From contig JAODTK010005109.1 of NCBI GenBank assembly GCA_026419785.1, positions 62,001 through 126,000 on the forward strand: 64,000 nt of DNA, read 5' to 3'. Both the position numbers and the translations under genes were made by a program. Numbering within the stretch: the stretch's first letter is position 1; each line of letters starts with the position of its first letter. Positions 12,624-23,980 of this stretch are shown here, piece by piece. The DNA comes from Sclerodactyla briareus (taxonomy: Eukaryota; Echinodermata; Holothuroidea; Dendrochirotida; Sclerodactylidae). Below the pieces are notes generated by a model that saw nothing but the letters and a program-made list of their open reading frames with translations, had not been told where the DNA came from and did not search any database.

Positions 12624-12725
12624 GGTAAAGAAGATCAGGTGGCTGCAGCCTTCCAGCCGCAGAGGAAAGAGCTGCACTTCTATGAGTGGAGTACTGTCCT
12701 GGCCTCTCTCAGGCTGCTAGAGAAG
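12624..12725 (+). CDS. internal exon, unidentified gene
   Basis: A clean 102-base exon candidate of 34 codons, phase 0 at both ends, lies between TGTCTTCAATAG and GTGAGA. It reads G-K-E-D-Q-V-A-A-A-F-Q-P-Q-R-K-E-L-H-F-Y and then E-W-S-T-V-L-A-S-L-R-L-L-E-K, with no stop. GC content and codon choice are clearly above the surrounding intron. The end (STVLASLRLLEK) is a leucine-rich helix that would run on into LQSEKAELRVEPD of the next exon at 13988. I do not recognise the protein. The last ~45 bases and the donor are repeated about ten times downstream as a minisatellite. Confidence 0.6.
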
Positions 12726-13732
12726 GTGAGAGGATATATGGGATGTGGGATTCAAGAGAAACCCCTGGCTTGATAATATGGGATGTCTTGTCAATCTCCT
12801 CTTGGCTGCTTAGAAGGGGGTTAGTAGGAGGTGGTTAGGGAGGGAGTGGGATGATCAGATGTGTGCAGAGGGAGGCACTCCTTGTCTGATGATTGGATGT
12901 CCCTGGTCCTCTTCATGGCGCTGTGGGGGGGGGGGGTAGGAGGGAGTGGGGAAGGGGAGGGAGTCAGATGGGGGGGGGTGCATAGCAGGGCACCCCCTTG
13001 TCTGATGAGAGCAGATGTCCCTGTCCCCAGCTCATGGCTGCTAAGAGGGAGGGGGAGGGATGGATGGGGGTGCAGAGAGTGCACGCCTGAACTGATGAGT
13101 GGGGGGGAGATGTCTGTTCTCTCTCATGGCTGCTAAGGGAGGGGAGTAGTGGGATGGGGTGCAGAGAGTGGCACTCCTGACCTGAGGAGTGATAGACATG
13201 TCTGTTCTCTCTCATGGCTGCTAGAGGAAGTGGAGAGAGTGGGATGGGGTGCAGAGAGTGCACTCCTGGACTTGATGTCTGGTGTCTGGTCCTTTCATGC
13301 GCTAGAGGGGTGGGAGGGGTGTGATGGGGGTGCAGAGGGGGGGAGGCACTCCTTGTGCCTGATGTGGAGATGTTCTGTTCCTCTCCATGTCTGCTGAAGG
13401 GGTAGGGGGAGTGAGATGAGGGTTGGAGGGAGTGGGACCAGGTGCAGAGAGAGGGCACTTCATGGCAACCGTGGGATGGTCTGGCCTCTCATGGCTGTAG
13501 AAGAGGGGGTGAGATGGATTGGAAATGGTGAAGGGATGGGAATGGGGGTGCAGAGTTAGGCACGCTGACTGATGAGTAGGATGTCTGGTTTTTCCTGTGG
13601 CTGCTAGAGGGGGTAAGATGAATTGTGGGAGTGGGATGGGGTGCAGAGGGGGACAGGACGTTCCCTGGCCTTGAATGAGTGGAATGTCTGGTCTCTCTCT
13701 TAGCTGTGAGGGGAAGGGTAAGAGGATTAATT
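12690..13732. repeat. G-rich minisatellite, ~98-bp unit, derived from exon end plus splice donor
   Basis: The exon end (TATGAGTGGAGTAC … CTGGCCTCTCTCAGGCTGC … GTGAG) is the first unit. The core CTCTCATGGCTGCTA or a variant recurs near 12805, 12912, 13031, 13122, 13209, 13294, 13384, 13484, 13590 and 13692, a mean spacing of about 98 bases (range about 85-120). Units also carry GGGATGGGGTGCAGAGAGTG and GGCACTCCTGA blocks. Several keep a donor-like GTGAG or GTAAG after the core (13510, 13613, 13717). The + strand has many runs of four or more G. Large ORFs on either strand here are products of the repeat. Confidence 0.85.
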
Positions 13733-13987
13733 GATTTACTGATGCTGGTAGTAATGTACTGGTGATACGCTTTCTGACAAGTTCTATTGTGTCTGCCTGC
13801 TTGTTTGTTTGGTAATTGTCTGCTAATCTGTATCACCTGATCAGGTCTACAACACACATCAAACCATTGAATTCACTGAGATTGTATTCGATATGATCTG
13901 TTGATCTTCAAATCAACACCTATATCCACTGATATTGCTCATGTTGGAGAAAATTATTCATCTGTTTTGAATCATCTTCCTTCTCAG

Positions 13988-14071
13988 ATTGCAAAGTGAA
14001 AAAGCCGAGCTCAGGGTCGAGCCAGACTGCACACACAGTGTCACATCAACCAAAAATACTCATTGGACAGA
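13988..14071 (+). CDS. candidate internal exon, unidentified gene
   Basis: An 84-base segment sits between a strong acceptor (ATCTTCCTTCTCAG) and a consensus GTAAGT donor. Two frames are open. One reads L-Q-S-E-K-A-E-L-R-V-E-P-D-C-T-H-S-V-T-S and the other C-K-V-K-K-P-S-S-G-S-S-Q-T-A-H-T-V-S-H. The first continues the leucine-rich helix of the 12624-12725 exon better, but direct phase-0 joining would hit a stop, so one base is missing or an exon between them has been overlooked. The protein is not recognised. Confidence 0.5.
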
Positions 14072-15410
14072 GTAAGTAGAAAACCAGTGACTAGGGTCAA
14101 ACTTCAAGATGTGCTGAATACCTTAAAGTACAATGGTTTGCAGCAAAAGATTTCTGTAAATTCACAGAATGTTTCTGTATGTCTAGTAAATCCTCCCACC
14201 CAAAATCAGTTGGATTCTATATTTGACTGCAGTTCATTGACCAAAACTTAGTTACAAAATAATACACTGCCCGGGCATACGAACCATTGGTATTTAGTTA
14301 AAGCACAAAGGGCCGCTGGCACGTTCCTACAAAAGCTGGCTTTAGAGAACAATCGCCCGGGGGGCAAGTGTGCATCGTTTGTTATTACAGATTCTTTGCA
14401 ATCACGTTAAACAACGCAAAAAATTGAAACACTGCATTCTTCGGTCCATCTGGTTTGGAGTGCCAGGTTCGTGAGTAGTGATGCTGTAGAAGAAGAGAAT
14501 TCAAACCTGAACGGTTGATAAGTGATCGTGGCCATCCTGCGTCTCTTGACCCATCAGGTTCCTGACCGAGGAGGGAGACCATCAGAGGCAACACCCCCGC
14601 CTCTGAGAGCCCTCTCAAGAAAGAAAGGACTGAGGCTCAGAGGTGCGTAGTAGTTTATAAGCATCTGTACCAACTGGAATATAGTCAGAATACCATCACC
14701 AATTGTAATAATGCTGTCACCCATTCGTGTCACTACTGCAAGATGGCACCTTTGAACTCATGTACTTGTCAAATTGAATGACACACACACACATTACTGG
14801 TGCATTTTCAGTCAGATGTGGGCCATTGTAAATCTGGAGTGACTCAAGTGCGTCACCTTTTTCAATGGTCAGCCAACTTCTGGGGTGTGTCGTTTGGGCT
14901 GACTTAATGTACAAGAATTTATGACCAACTTTGAAATGAATCACCGGTTCACAATTGACAGTGCATTCTTAGCGAGGGGTACCGATGTTAAACGTGCAGT
15001 CACTAATTCTCAAGTACAATATTTAGGACTGTTCAGCCTTAGTACTGAGTAAAATATGGTGATGCCCAGAAACGCTTTGGCACACTTGTTGTTAACCTTC
15101 CGCCATCACATTCTCAGAATAAAGGGAGGCCAGAAGGTTTATTGAGTCCACGTTGAACCAGTGAGGACAAAGACTTTTTGATGCCTTTGACATGCTGGAC
15201 GTAGCCCAAGCATAGGGTGGTAGGCCTAATCTATTAACTTGAATGTCCAACTGGCAAAATAAGAAGGACAAGGGGGTTGCTGTCCCGGACTACTTTAGAA
15301 GATTGCAAGATGTTCAATAGCGGAGGGGTGGGGTGAAAATGTTGCAATATGGGGTAAGTATCGTTAGCTCACAGATAAGTTTGTCATTTTCTTTTAGCTC
15401 ATCCCCACCT
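14072..15410. other. unassigned intron-like DNA
   Basis: No coding or clear repeat signal apart from a short (CA)n at 14780-14795. Small ORFs on both strands lack motifs. Confidence 0.5.
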
Positions 15411-15417
15411 TCTCTTG

Positions 15418-15510
15418 AATAGGTGGAGGAAGAGGCGAGGCGGAGGCGGGGGAAGAGGCGGAGGTGGAGGAGGAGGGGTTGTAGGCAGAAGTTCAAGGAT
15501 GGTATGACAT
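15418..15510 (+). other. purine-rich tract, possible RGG-coding fragment
   Basis: A GGAGGA/GGCGGA-rich stretch reads in one frame as R-R-G-G-G-G-G-R-G-G-G-G-G-G-G-V-V-G-R and ends in a stop soon after. It could be the remnant of an RGG-box exon, like the better one at 22722-23130, or only a purine microsatellite. No clear acceptor precedes it. Confidence 0.3.
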
Positions 15511-16849
15511 ATGAATTTTGTTATTGCTAACCTGTTTATTCAATCCTATGTGTATGTGCCCCCAGTACCAACTAATCTTGTATTTTTTAATGACTCTTGT
15601 TGGAGCATATTAGAAAATTTGAATCAAAACACCTTCAAGAATACCAAAGTGGAACCACAGCGAAAACAGAATCACATAAAGCTGGTATGGACACTAATAA
15701 TAATATTTCCTGATAAATAATAATACTCAAGACTCAATTGATACTCATCTGTCCATTGGTTGTCAATATGTGTTGAATCCAATTATTTGGCTCGAGTGCT
15801 GTGATGTTTAGAAGACCCATTCATCTCAGTAGTTGCACATTTTTTTTTGTTCACTTTCCCTATCCCCTTGTTCACTTACATTTTGTGATTGCTAACTCCC
15901 TCCACTTGCAGTAGATATTGCTTAGCCCCTTGCTTCCATTTTTTTTTTTAATTTGCCCCTGTGTTTTGTGGCTTGCTATTTGTAATGTTTCATCACCACA
16001 TTCTGAATGTTACCGTAGTCATCAGATTTAAGATGGGTTCACCACTGTTAAGAAGTTTAACCAATTAGAAGGTCATGCCAAGAGATAATTTTCGATAATT
16101 ATTAATTCCACACATCTATAGGAAATCCTCCCCCAGTGGTGATAAATGTTGGCTATATTGTGTTTATGTGGTATACTCCAATAAACCACTACCGCCATGT
16201 AAGGGTGACAATGAAACAGGAAGGATTACCTATTGACATGGTTACTCCGTAATCATTGGGGTGGGGTGAAAAACAATTCATTAAAGGACAATTCCAACCA
16301 AAAATATTTAAATGTATATGATTGTGCATTGAAATCATGCCAATCAAATTTTGTTTTATGTTCATAGCATGTTCGGTTATAAGTTCAAAATTTGTAACTT
16401 TTTAGGCCCCTTGGTGATGAAAAGGATGACAAAATCATGGGCAATCAATGTGTTCTGCAATACCCAGCTTGTGAACATGAGAAAAAAACTGTTGAAGAAG
16501 CTAATCATTGGTATTGATGTTCTCTTCAAGCCTATAGGTGTGGTGACCTTCCTGAGTAAGGCTCGAGCTGTAAGACAGTGTAGTTAGTGGGTGTGAGCAT
16601 TGTGCCGGGTGCTTCATCTCATTCGCCTCACTCCATCCAAGTGTATGGAATGGGTTACCCCTAAAAACCCCCCCCCCCCCCCCCCTTATGAGATGACATT
16701 TGTGCATAACATAGAGTCCATACACTCCCAGAATTCAGAGGGCCATAGCTAGTCTCATTGAAAATGGGGTAAGGTAATTACTGTAAAGCGCACAGAAATG
16801 CTGTTATCAACCTTAGGAATGCACCCGTTATGGTAATATTATTGATTTT
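15511..16849. other. unassigned AT-rich DNA
   Basis: It holds T-rich tracts, an open + frame at 15511-15720 with no motif, and a C homopolymer (about 17 bases) near 16669-16686. Nothing else is supported. Confidence 0.5.
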
Positions 16850-17566
16850 GATCAAATCAGAGGATGGAGCTATTGCAATCAGACCAGTGTGTATGTGTGC
16901 CTACCTGCCCACAAGGGATGGATGAAGTTCATACTTGGTATAATGGGTTACCATAATGATACATCAACCCTATGGTTGAGGGTAGGTCAAAGGTCATATG
17001 GGGTCAAGAGAGGCCAAAGTAGGATTATCTTGTCACCTGAAAGTCCAGAAGGCCTGGTCCGATCACATTGAAATTAGGTTTACTGCTCTTTATGGTAGTA
17101 CAGGAACCCTATTGTTTTTGGTGGACAGGGGATGTCAGTTTTCGGAAAACTGGGGAATTGTGAAAAATAGATGATTTAGCAAAATATAGCTTGTTAACAT
17201 GAAACTCGACCACACCCGGATGGATATAGCTCATACGTGGTTATGTGAGTCTCATGATGCGTACATGATTTCTATTTGGGGTGGGGTCAAAGGTATCTGA
17301 GGTCAAGAGAGTCAAAGTCTGACAATCTGTAACTTCATAAGTCCAGAAGTATCTGGTCTGATCAGCTTATGAAACTGGAAATTCCCAAAGGACCCTCACC
17401 TGGATGGATTGAAGTTCAAACTTTGTATGTGAGGTCCCCATTATGAGTACTACTACAGGATCCTATTGTAAATTGTAAAATTTGAAGTTGACAATGCTTA
17501 GCTTGATTCAAGTCAGGATGCAGTCAAGGAATCACAAAGCATTTTGGCTTTTCTGGTATTATATTT
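16850..17566 (+). repeat. family A element, ~2 internal units (+)
   Basis: It contains two diverged units of about 300 bases marked by AAGTCCAGAAG … CTGGTCCGATCA (17039) and AAGTCCAGAAG … CTGGTCTGATCA (17339), plus GGATGGAT … AGCTCATACGTGG. The right end, GCAGTCAAGGAATCAC … TTTTGGCTTTTCTGG, is shared with copies ending at 21385, 48600 and 58706, and in inverse form with those starting at 28065 and 46625. The left end is diverged (AGCTATTGCAATCAGACC then a GT-rich tract). No coding capacity. Confidence 0.75.
16984..16996 (+). promoter_or_regulatory. perfect DR1 nuclear-receptor motif in family A
   Basis: AGGTCAAAGGTCA is two AGGTCA half-sites spaced by one base, the DR1 consensus bound by RXR, HNF4 and COUP-type receptors. 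It lies inside a repeat unit; activity is unknown. Confidence 0.45.
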
Positions 17567-19829
17567 TTTCAACGAGTACATGAAACTATTGGCCAGATTG
17601 AAGAAGATCTGGTGCAGAGTTGACAATGTGTTACACTGATAGATCAGGATCAGTAAGGAACACTGTGAGATTTTAACCCCACTGGTGTACATACCCTTAT
17701 CACCTTTGTACAGGGTGGTTGTTTGACTGACATAAACAAACAAATGTGCAGACATAACATGATCAAAATGGGTGCATAACTAATGTCGTAATTAAGTGAA
17801 CTTCCGTACAAGGGTGTTTGACATTCACATTTTACAAAAAACTCGCACTTACCAGATCATGGTACAATGGTTCATGTCTTTTTTATTATATCCGAATGTT
17901 AAGACTAAACAAACAGCAATTCTATAGTGTGGGCCTTACCAGGTGACGAAAAAAGCCACACAGATTGTAATGAGCTGATTGGGCAGATACCATAGAGAGA
18001 GCAATTGTTATGTTATTCTAGGATGACACCAAACTTGTAACCTAAATAGAAATGGGAAATTTTTGAAGGGAGCAAACCTTTTTTTTTAAAATCACAAACA
18101 GAATTGACTGTCTGTATGAAACAAATTCTGCTTGTAACTACCGATTGTTCGTTCATAAACAGTTCCCATGATGCCTATATCACAATGAGTCTTAAGTAAT
18201 GTATGTGACTTACTTTTTATTGATTATACCAGTCAAACCATAGCAATCCAAAGCTGGAGGTGATGAAAATATAAAGAGTTATAGGGCCATGAAAGCTGCA
18301 TGCAAATTATAATTGATGCCCTAAATAGGTCATCTGTGATTTCCTATTCTTGTGTTGATTTTTTTCTTTTTTACATAAAAATCTACAATTGATTTCTGTA
18401 TGTATGTATTTACTTCTAAAAAAGCTCTTCATAAGCGGCTATTATATAAATCCACAAAAGGTGGTATCATTAGGCTGAATGATTCACATATGAAGGAAAT
18501 CCCAGTTATTTGGCCTTGACTGGACAGTTCCTGTATAGGAACTGTGGCTTCCCTGGATTCATATAGGGAAACTTTGTGAAGTGGTAAACCTAACCAAAAG
18601 ATGTTCTTGGTCGTATATCATTCTCGATAGCTTTAAATCAAGCTTTGTCTCATATCAATTTAGGGGCAAAAATATGCATTCAATTTGTCAAGCTGGCTAG
18701 ATACTGTCCTGGTAAACAAAACTGAAATTTCTTGAAAAGCCAATTTTGTCAGATGTTATATAGATTGTGTGATTATGTCCAGATTTTATAATGGTCTTCC
18801 TCAAATGTGGTCCTAATGAAAGGATTGAATCAGTATAAATAGAACTTACATATTCGATAAAAATTTATAATGTGAATGACATTTATTACTATTGACCGGG
18901 CTGCAGCTCTAGTGTCGAACGTACATTTGCCACTGGTGCGTTACACTAAAATCTTGACGCCGTCTGAAACCAAGCAATTTCTTGTGAATTCCGCAATGGC
19001 GAGGGCTGAAAATTCTTGTGCTGTGGTTGCATATTGAGTGTGATAACTGATTAACACATAGATACCTGATAGTTCACACACCAACGATATCTGGACGTTA
19101 CGTTCAGTAAATGATCATGCGCATTGTCTGACACCGACACTCTACTGCACCACAGTCTCCTATAAATACGGATGGCGAAATGATTTTTTATGTGGATTGA
19201 AAGGTATGGTCGACTTATGTGCTGCAAATATGAATTGAGGTATCATCTACATTGAGCTGAAGTTTCTTCCATTCAGATCACAGATTCTAACTTACTCTAA
19301 TTTATACTTGTCTGTTGAGGCTAAAACTACAGGATGCTTCGTTTCTAGGACCACAGGCTTGCTCAATATCAACATTAATTATATCTTTCGCAGTTCAGGG
19401 GTCTATGAGGTTGGCCAGTCCAGAAAAGGTTCAGTTATTTATTACAAACTGTGTGGAGAGTGGTCTCATGAATGAATTACTGAAAAAAAAAAAAACCTGG
19501 AAAGTCTGGGTAGGTTAGTGTTATCTGAAACAAGAGATCTCTCTCTCAGTATGGATGCTTGTTATTGTAGAGACATTCTAGTTGTGGAAAAGGAGATCGT
19601 TGCTCAAAAATTTGCGGGATGTTCAATAATTGCCGTAGTTCATTCCAGCAAAATTCAGTTTGTAGAAAACTATAAACTTTCACCCAGTCCATTTCTGATT
19701 GACCAATTCACATACAGATTCTCTTGCGTCACCTTCATAGGCCCTACTGGTCTCAAAAGAACGGAAAAGGTAAACCGTCTTGAACTTAACCAGGGCCCTC
19801 CAGCGAAGACATCGAAATGACCCATAACC
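17567..19829. other. unassigned AT-rich DNA
   Basis: Long AT-rich stretch without splice-bounded exons. Open + frames at 19315-19518 and 19518-19820 overlap end to end but have no recognisable motif. A run of A lies at 19482-19494. Confidence 0.5.
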
Positions 19830-20390
19830 GTTGTTAGGTCAGTTCTGCAGGTTGATGGGTGGGGTAGACCTGGCCGGAGGTATTCCCTCGGTCACTCTCA
19901 TGAAGAATGTTGGCTAACTTTACTCATGGCTCCCCCTGCAATACTCAGATAAATACTATTGTCAGGTCGTTGCTCTGGTTTGATGGGTGGTAATGGGCCG
20001 GATACCTCCCGTCCCTCTGTAATGGATATGTTTTCCTTTATTACCTATGGCTCTCCCCTGCAATGCAATCAAATGAATAACCTATTGTTGGTCAGTTGCT
20101 CTACAGGTTTGATGGTGGTAATATGGCCGGAAGGTAATTCCCCGGTCCCTCTCACAAAAAAGTGTCTTCGTGTTAGCTACGGCTCTCCCTTCAATGCATC
20201 AAACCGAATACCTCTGTCAGGTCCAGTTGCTCCTGCACTTTGATCGTTTTAATTTGGCCAGGATACCTCCCGCGTACCTCTTGTAGAATGGGCTTCAATG
20301 AAAAACTATTGTCAGTCAGTGTTTCTGCAGGTTGGTTGGTGGTAGATGATACAAGAGTATTCCCACCTCTTAGATCTCTTCTCCATCAGA
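19830..20390. repeat. tandem array, ~127-bp unit, about 4.4 copies
   Basis: The block GTCAGGTC…TTGCTCTGCAGGTTTGATGG…GGTAAT…GGCCGGA…TACCTCCC…GTCCCTCT recurs at about 19835, 19963, 20090, 20217 and 20310. The first four starts are 127-128 bases apart. Units also share GGCTCTCCC…CAATGC. The copies are moderately diverged. Confidence 0.8.
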
Positions 20391-20669
20391 ACCAAGATTA
20401 AAAAAGTAATACACCTTGAATCACTTCTCACACTCTTTTAGAATGCTATGGCAAGGTCATATTGCATTAAAATTACTACAGCAAACACTGTTGAGATACA
20501 GAACCCGTTTCTCTATACCTCCAGCTTTCTACAGCCTACCTTCTTCTCTCCTCCTTATTTTTTCGCGATGCCACTCTTCTGCTTTTGGGTCTAGTAATAA
20601 AAAATATTGCCTCTTTATCTCAGTCATATCTGCCAGTTTTTTTCCTGATTCCTGGTTTTAGTCCTTGCC

Positions 20670-21385
20670 GAAGTCAGAAGAACTCTTTGCAGCCATGAGT
20701 GTGTGTATGTTGTATGTATGTGATGTCTAGCATTGTTAACTCAATAACTCGACCCCACCTGAATAGGTGGAGGTCATACTTGGGGTATGGGTTTCCTCAT
20801 ACTGAGTACATGATATCTATTGGGTTTCGGGTCAGAGTCAACTCAGAAGTCTTAAATTCTTGTTAACACGTTAAGACCAGAATGCCTGGTCCGATCCCAG
20901 AATTGGGAGACAGCTCTCTTCATGGGGAGTATAGGACCATACTATTTGGATGTAGACCAAAGGTCATTTTGTGTAAAATTTGATAATTTGGCGAATTTTA
21001 GTTTGTTAACACATTAACTTGACCCAACCTGGAGGGATGGAAGCTTATTTTGTATGTGGGTTCCTCATGATGCGTACATAATCCCCATGTTTTTTGGGTG
21101 ATGGTGCAATCGTATGGCACCTGTATGCACCTTTCTTTGGTGGAGTACATTGGACGCAGGGCCAATTGGGGGGGAAATGGTGATATGTACAAAATGGATA
21201 TTTTGGCGATTTACTCTTTACAACACCTCACCTGGATGAATGAATCTTCCATTGCTTTGCAAGTTTCCCGTGATGAGTCTATGTGATTCACTATTGTAAA
21301 TCTTGTAACCAAGTGAATTGACAATTCCTATCTTGATCAAGACAGGATCAGTCCACTAAGCATTTTGGGCTTTTTCCTGGTTAAA
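20670..21385 (+). repeat. family A element, 2 units (+)
   Basis: The left end (GAAGTCAGAAGAACTCTTTG, CAGCCATGAGTGTGTGTATG) matches the hairpin plus GT-tract end seen at 48341. Two units follow (CTCGACCCCACCTG at 20749, CTTGACCCAACCTG at 21016), with CCAGAATGCCTGGTCCGATC. The right end near 21330-21385 reads CACTAAGCATTTTGGGCTTTTTCCTGG after GATCAAGACAGGATCAG, a diverged family A terminus. Confidence 0.7.
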
Positions 21386-21429
21386 ATTTTGGGACTCTGT
21401 CACTATATGTGTCTATATGTTCATCATTC

Positions 21430-21725
21430 ATTCTCTGAATATTTATTAATTATTAATATATATATAGATATTATATTAAAATCTTTTATCTGAGTGCTTG
21501 CTTTATTCTCACATTGACGACATGCTCAAAGCCTTTAACAGACATCCCCCTCATCATTAAGGACACATGCCCACCATCAATAGTGCTACCTCGAGCTTGT
21601 CCACCTTCTGCCACACTATTCCGTATATCCCCCCATTGTGTCCCCTGATACTTCCTAATAAGTGCTGCACACATACAGCCCCAGCCACTTGCACCCATCC
21701 CTGAAAGGTCCCCCCCCCCCTTTCA
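21430..21725. repeat. short dispersed repeat (CATGCTCAAAGC type), copy 1
   Basis: After an AT-rich lead (TATTAATTATTAATATATATA) comes GACGACATGCTCAAAGCCTTTAACAG and a C-rich body ending in a C run at 21711-21720. The core matches 22255-22620, so these are two copies of one small element in the same orientation. It resembles the common animal MITE-type repeats carrying an AAAGCGCTTTACA word. Confidence 0.5.
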
Positions 21726-22182
21726 ATGTAGATGTTTAAAAAACCATTGATGCTCTGCTATTCTACAGCCTATACTCTTTTTCGTTGCCTGTTGTTTTAT
21801 CACTGTCGTTCTGTAATCCTTTTAACGCCACTATTACAATTATACCCACTGTGGGACCTTTAACGGGGGTGTTCCTCATGCAGTCGCCGTCGCTTGGCAG
21901 GAGTGGCAGATGAACTTGAATATATCGTATAGCAATATGTATAACCATATTTAAAGCAGACAGGAATACAAAATTGAGACGACAATACCTCTTCAAAAGC
22001 CTGGTATCCTTCATAATTCAATCGTTCCGATGGCAAATAACACCACTCTCCCTTACCCTTGCAAACATGCAAGTTATTGTACTGCTTAGGTGTAATTTTA
22101 TTCGAACTTACAATGTCAACCCATCATCATCCCTATTTATACATACATACATATAGACATTCATATGCGCTTTTTCCAGAAA

Positions 22183-22232
22183 AAAGGTATATATATATAT
22201 ATTATATCTATATATAGAATAATAGATATACC
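22183..22232. repeat. (AT)n-rich microsatellite
   Basis: TATATATATAT with a short interruption, next to the second short dispersed repeat. Confidence 0.8.
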
Positions 22233-22254
22233 CTATTTGTTTTAATGTTTAGCT

Positions 22255-22620
22255 CATTGGGGTACATAAATGAATATCTTGTTTTACTCTAGCGCTTTTC
22301 AAAGTCGTAGACATGCTCAAAGCGCTTTACAGATATTACCCTTTCATTAGGGCCTTGTCACACGCTGTTACTATACAGCACACTTATGCTGCCACATAAG
22401 GTGCTCGCTACTCTTCCGAGTCACTTCACAATGTACCCACTTTAACACGTAGGTGGCGTGGGAATTCCCGGAGACATGCCTTGTCCAACAGCACTGCGGA
22501 AAATCCTCTGACTTCCAGGGCTTCCGAATTCACAATCAATGGTTTTGGCGTCTGAAGCTCTATACCTACTCCCTCCTATGATGGATGAATTGTAGAAGCT
22601 ATGTTAGTGTTTTCAGCATA
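22255..22620. repeat. short dispersed repeat (GACATGCTCAAAGCGCTTTACA), copy 2
   Basis: It contains TAGCGCTTTTCAAAGTCGTAG, then CATGCTCAAAGCGCTTTACAG and ATTAGGGCCTTGTCACACGC. It shares the CATGCTCAAAG core with 21430-21725. No coding capacity. Confidence 0.55.
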
Positions 22621-22721
22621 TACGTATGGGGGACAGGACCCCCCCTAACATGTTAGTGTAGAACACCATGCTAATAAGTACTTAATCAGTGTATTATTTC
22701 CAAATTTTTTCATTTTTTCAG

Positions 22722-23130
22722 TTGGTCTAACCAAGGGAAAAAGCATAGGCAGCTGGACTGGAGTCGTTGGTCAGCATGGAGACAGTCGGGTGCTTCCACA
22801 GGGTCAACAAGCTCCATATGGGGGCCCCAGGCGGAGCTACGGATGCCAAGGGGTGGAGGGTATCAAGCAGAGTAACCAGGGGGGATATGGAGGCGGGGGA
22901 TACCAACAGAACCCCTGGGGTGGCTCTGGGGGAGGTGGACCCACAGCAGGCGGGCTACAGCAGGGGCGGCATGGGGGAGTGGTTACCAGGCAAATCAATG
23001 TGATATGAAGGAGGAGCGGGTGGTTGGCCGTGGGGGAGGATATCAGAGAGGGGAAGGGGTAGGGGCCAGCAAAGAGGAGGGAGGAGGGGAGGCAGAGGGG
23101 GGCATGTTATTGATGTTACCACAGTGTGAG
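22722..23130 (+). CDS. glycine/RGG-rich probable 3' terminal exon of an RNA-binding-type protein
   Basis: A very strong acceptor (TTTTTTCATTTTTTCAG) is followed by an open frame of 95 codons, from G-L-T-K-G-K-S-I-G-S-W through Q-G-Q-Q-A-P-Y-G-G-P-R-R-S-Y and N-Q-G-G-Y-G-G-G-G-Y-Q-Q-N-P-W-G-G-S-G to a TGA at 23006. After a frame change near 22985 another frame continues Y-E-G-G-A-G-G-W-P-W-G-R, then S-E-R-G-R-G-R-G-Q-Q-R-G-G-R-R-G-G-R-G-G and V-I-D-V-T-T-V with a stop near 23128. GYGGGGYQQ and RGG repeats of this kind form the disordered tails of hnRNP-, FUS- or FUBP-like proteins. No RNA-binding fold is visible here, so the protein is not named. It may be a different gene from the helical exons upstream. 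Confidence 0.55.
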
Positions 23131-23980
23131 CTGATGTTATGCCACGATTCCAGTTGAAAGTAATCTGTTTCTAAGTTCCTTACAAAGGCAACACATTTAT
23201 TTCTTAGAAACTTCCATTATAGAGAGTAGGAGGCAGGCGATACTTATAAGCAGCTAAATTAGTTTAATTTACTTTCTGCCCAGGTGACAATATTAAGAGA
23301 TTGGTTTTCTGCAAAATTGAAAAAAAATTGTAACGTTGATGTCAAAGTTAGGCACCTATACAGTTTCATCATATAAAATGCTATATATTAGTATGGTATT
23401 ATTCACCAGTATTATCCATGACATAGGAAGGAGAGGATACAGAAATAGAAATTAAATGAGACCCTTTCAATGTATTTATAAATTGACAAGTGCTAGAGAT
23501 AGGCAGGTGGGTTAGGACACTGTTGAGAGATTGAACATGTAATCCGTTTGGTAGACATTACTTAGCACTAAGTGGTTAGTTTCTTCATGGGTGTCAAGAC
23601 CATGGAAATCTGTGCCATGAGGATAAAATCACTGGAGGTTGTAAGATTGACCCACATCAGCTGGTATTATGTTGGCATTTTGAGTATTCCAGACTTTTAT
23701 CAGCAACTCACAACCCAAGTCACACTTATGAATGCAATCATCAACCAAAAAATCTGTGGTCTCTATAGTGATGGGAATAGCAGTCATAGGAAGACCTCCC
23801 ACAATTTTGTACAAGTCCAGTGGTGGCGCCCTCCAGAAATGTGATATTGGTCATGCATGCCAGGTGAAAGTCGGCAAGGAATTGGGAGTGGAGTAGTAAC
23901 TATATTCAACGTCTACATACACAGCAAGGAATTTGGAGAAAAGTAAGGCCTATTCAACATGATAATGTTAATACACTTGG
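23131..23980. other. unassigned DNA
   Basis: AT-rich sequence after the G-rich exon, possibly including its 3' UTR. No AATAAA was taken as convincing. No repeat is identified. Confidence 0.45.

Noticed and set aside
12964-13458. 164-codon minus-strand ORF, longest in the window, proline/serine-rich
   Set aside because: It lies wholly inside the minisatellite and its reading is periodic with the repeat unit.
13845-13900. Possible exon after CCTGATCAG (VYNTHQTIEFTEIVFDM)
   Set aside because: The upstream tract is poor in pyrimidines and no GT donor follows before the stop.
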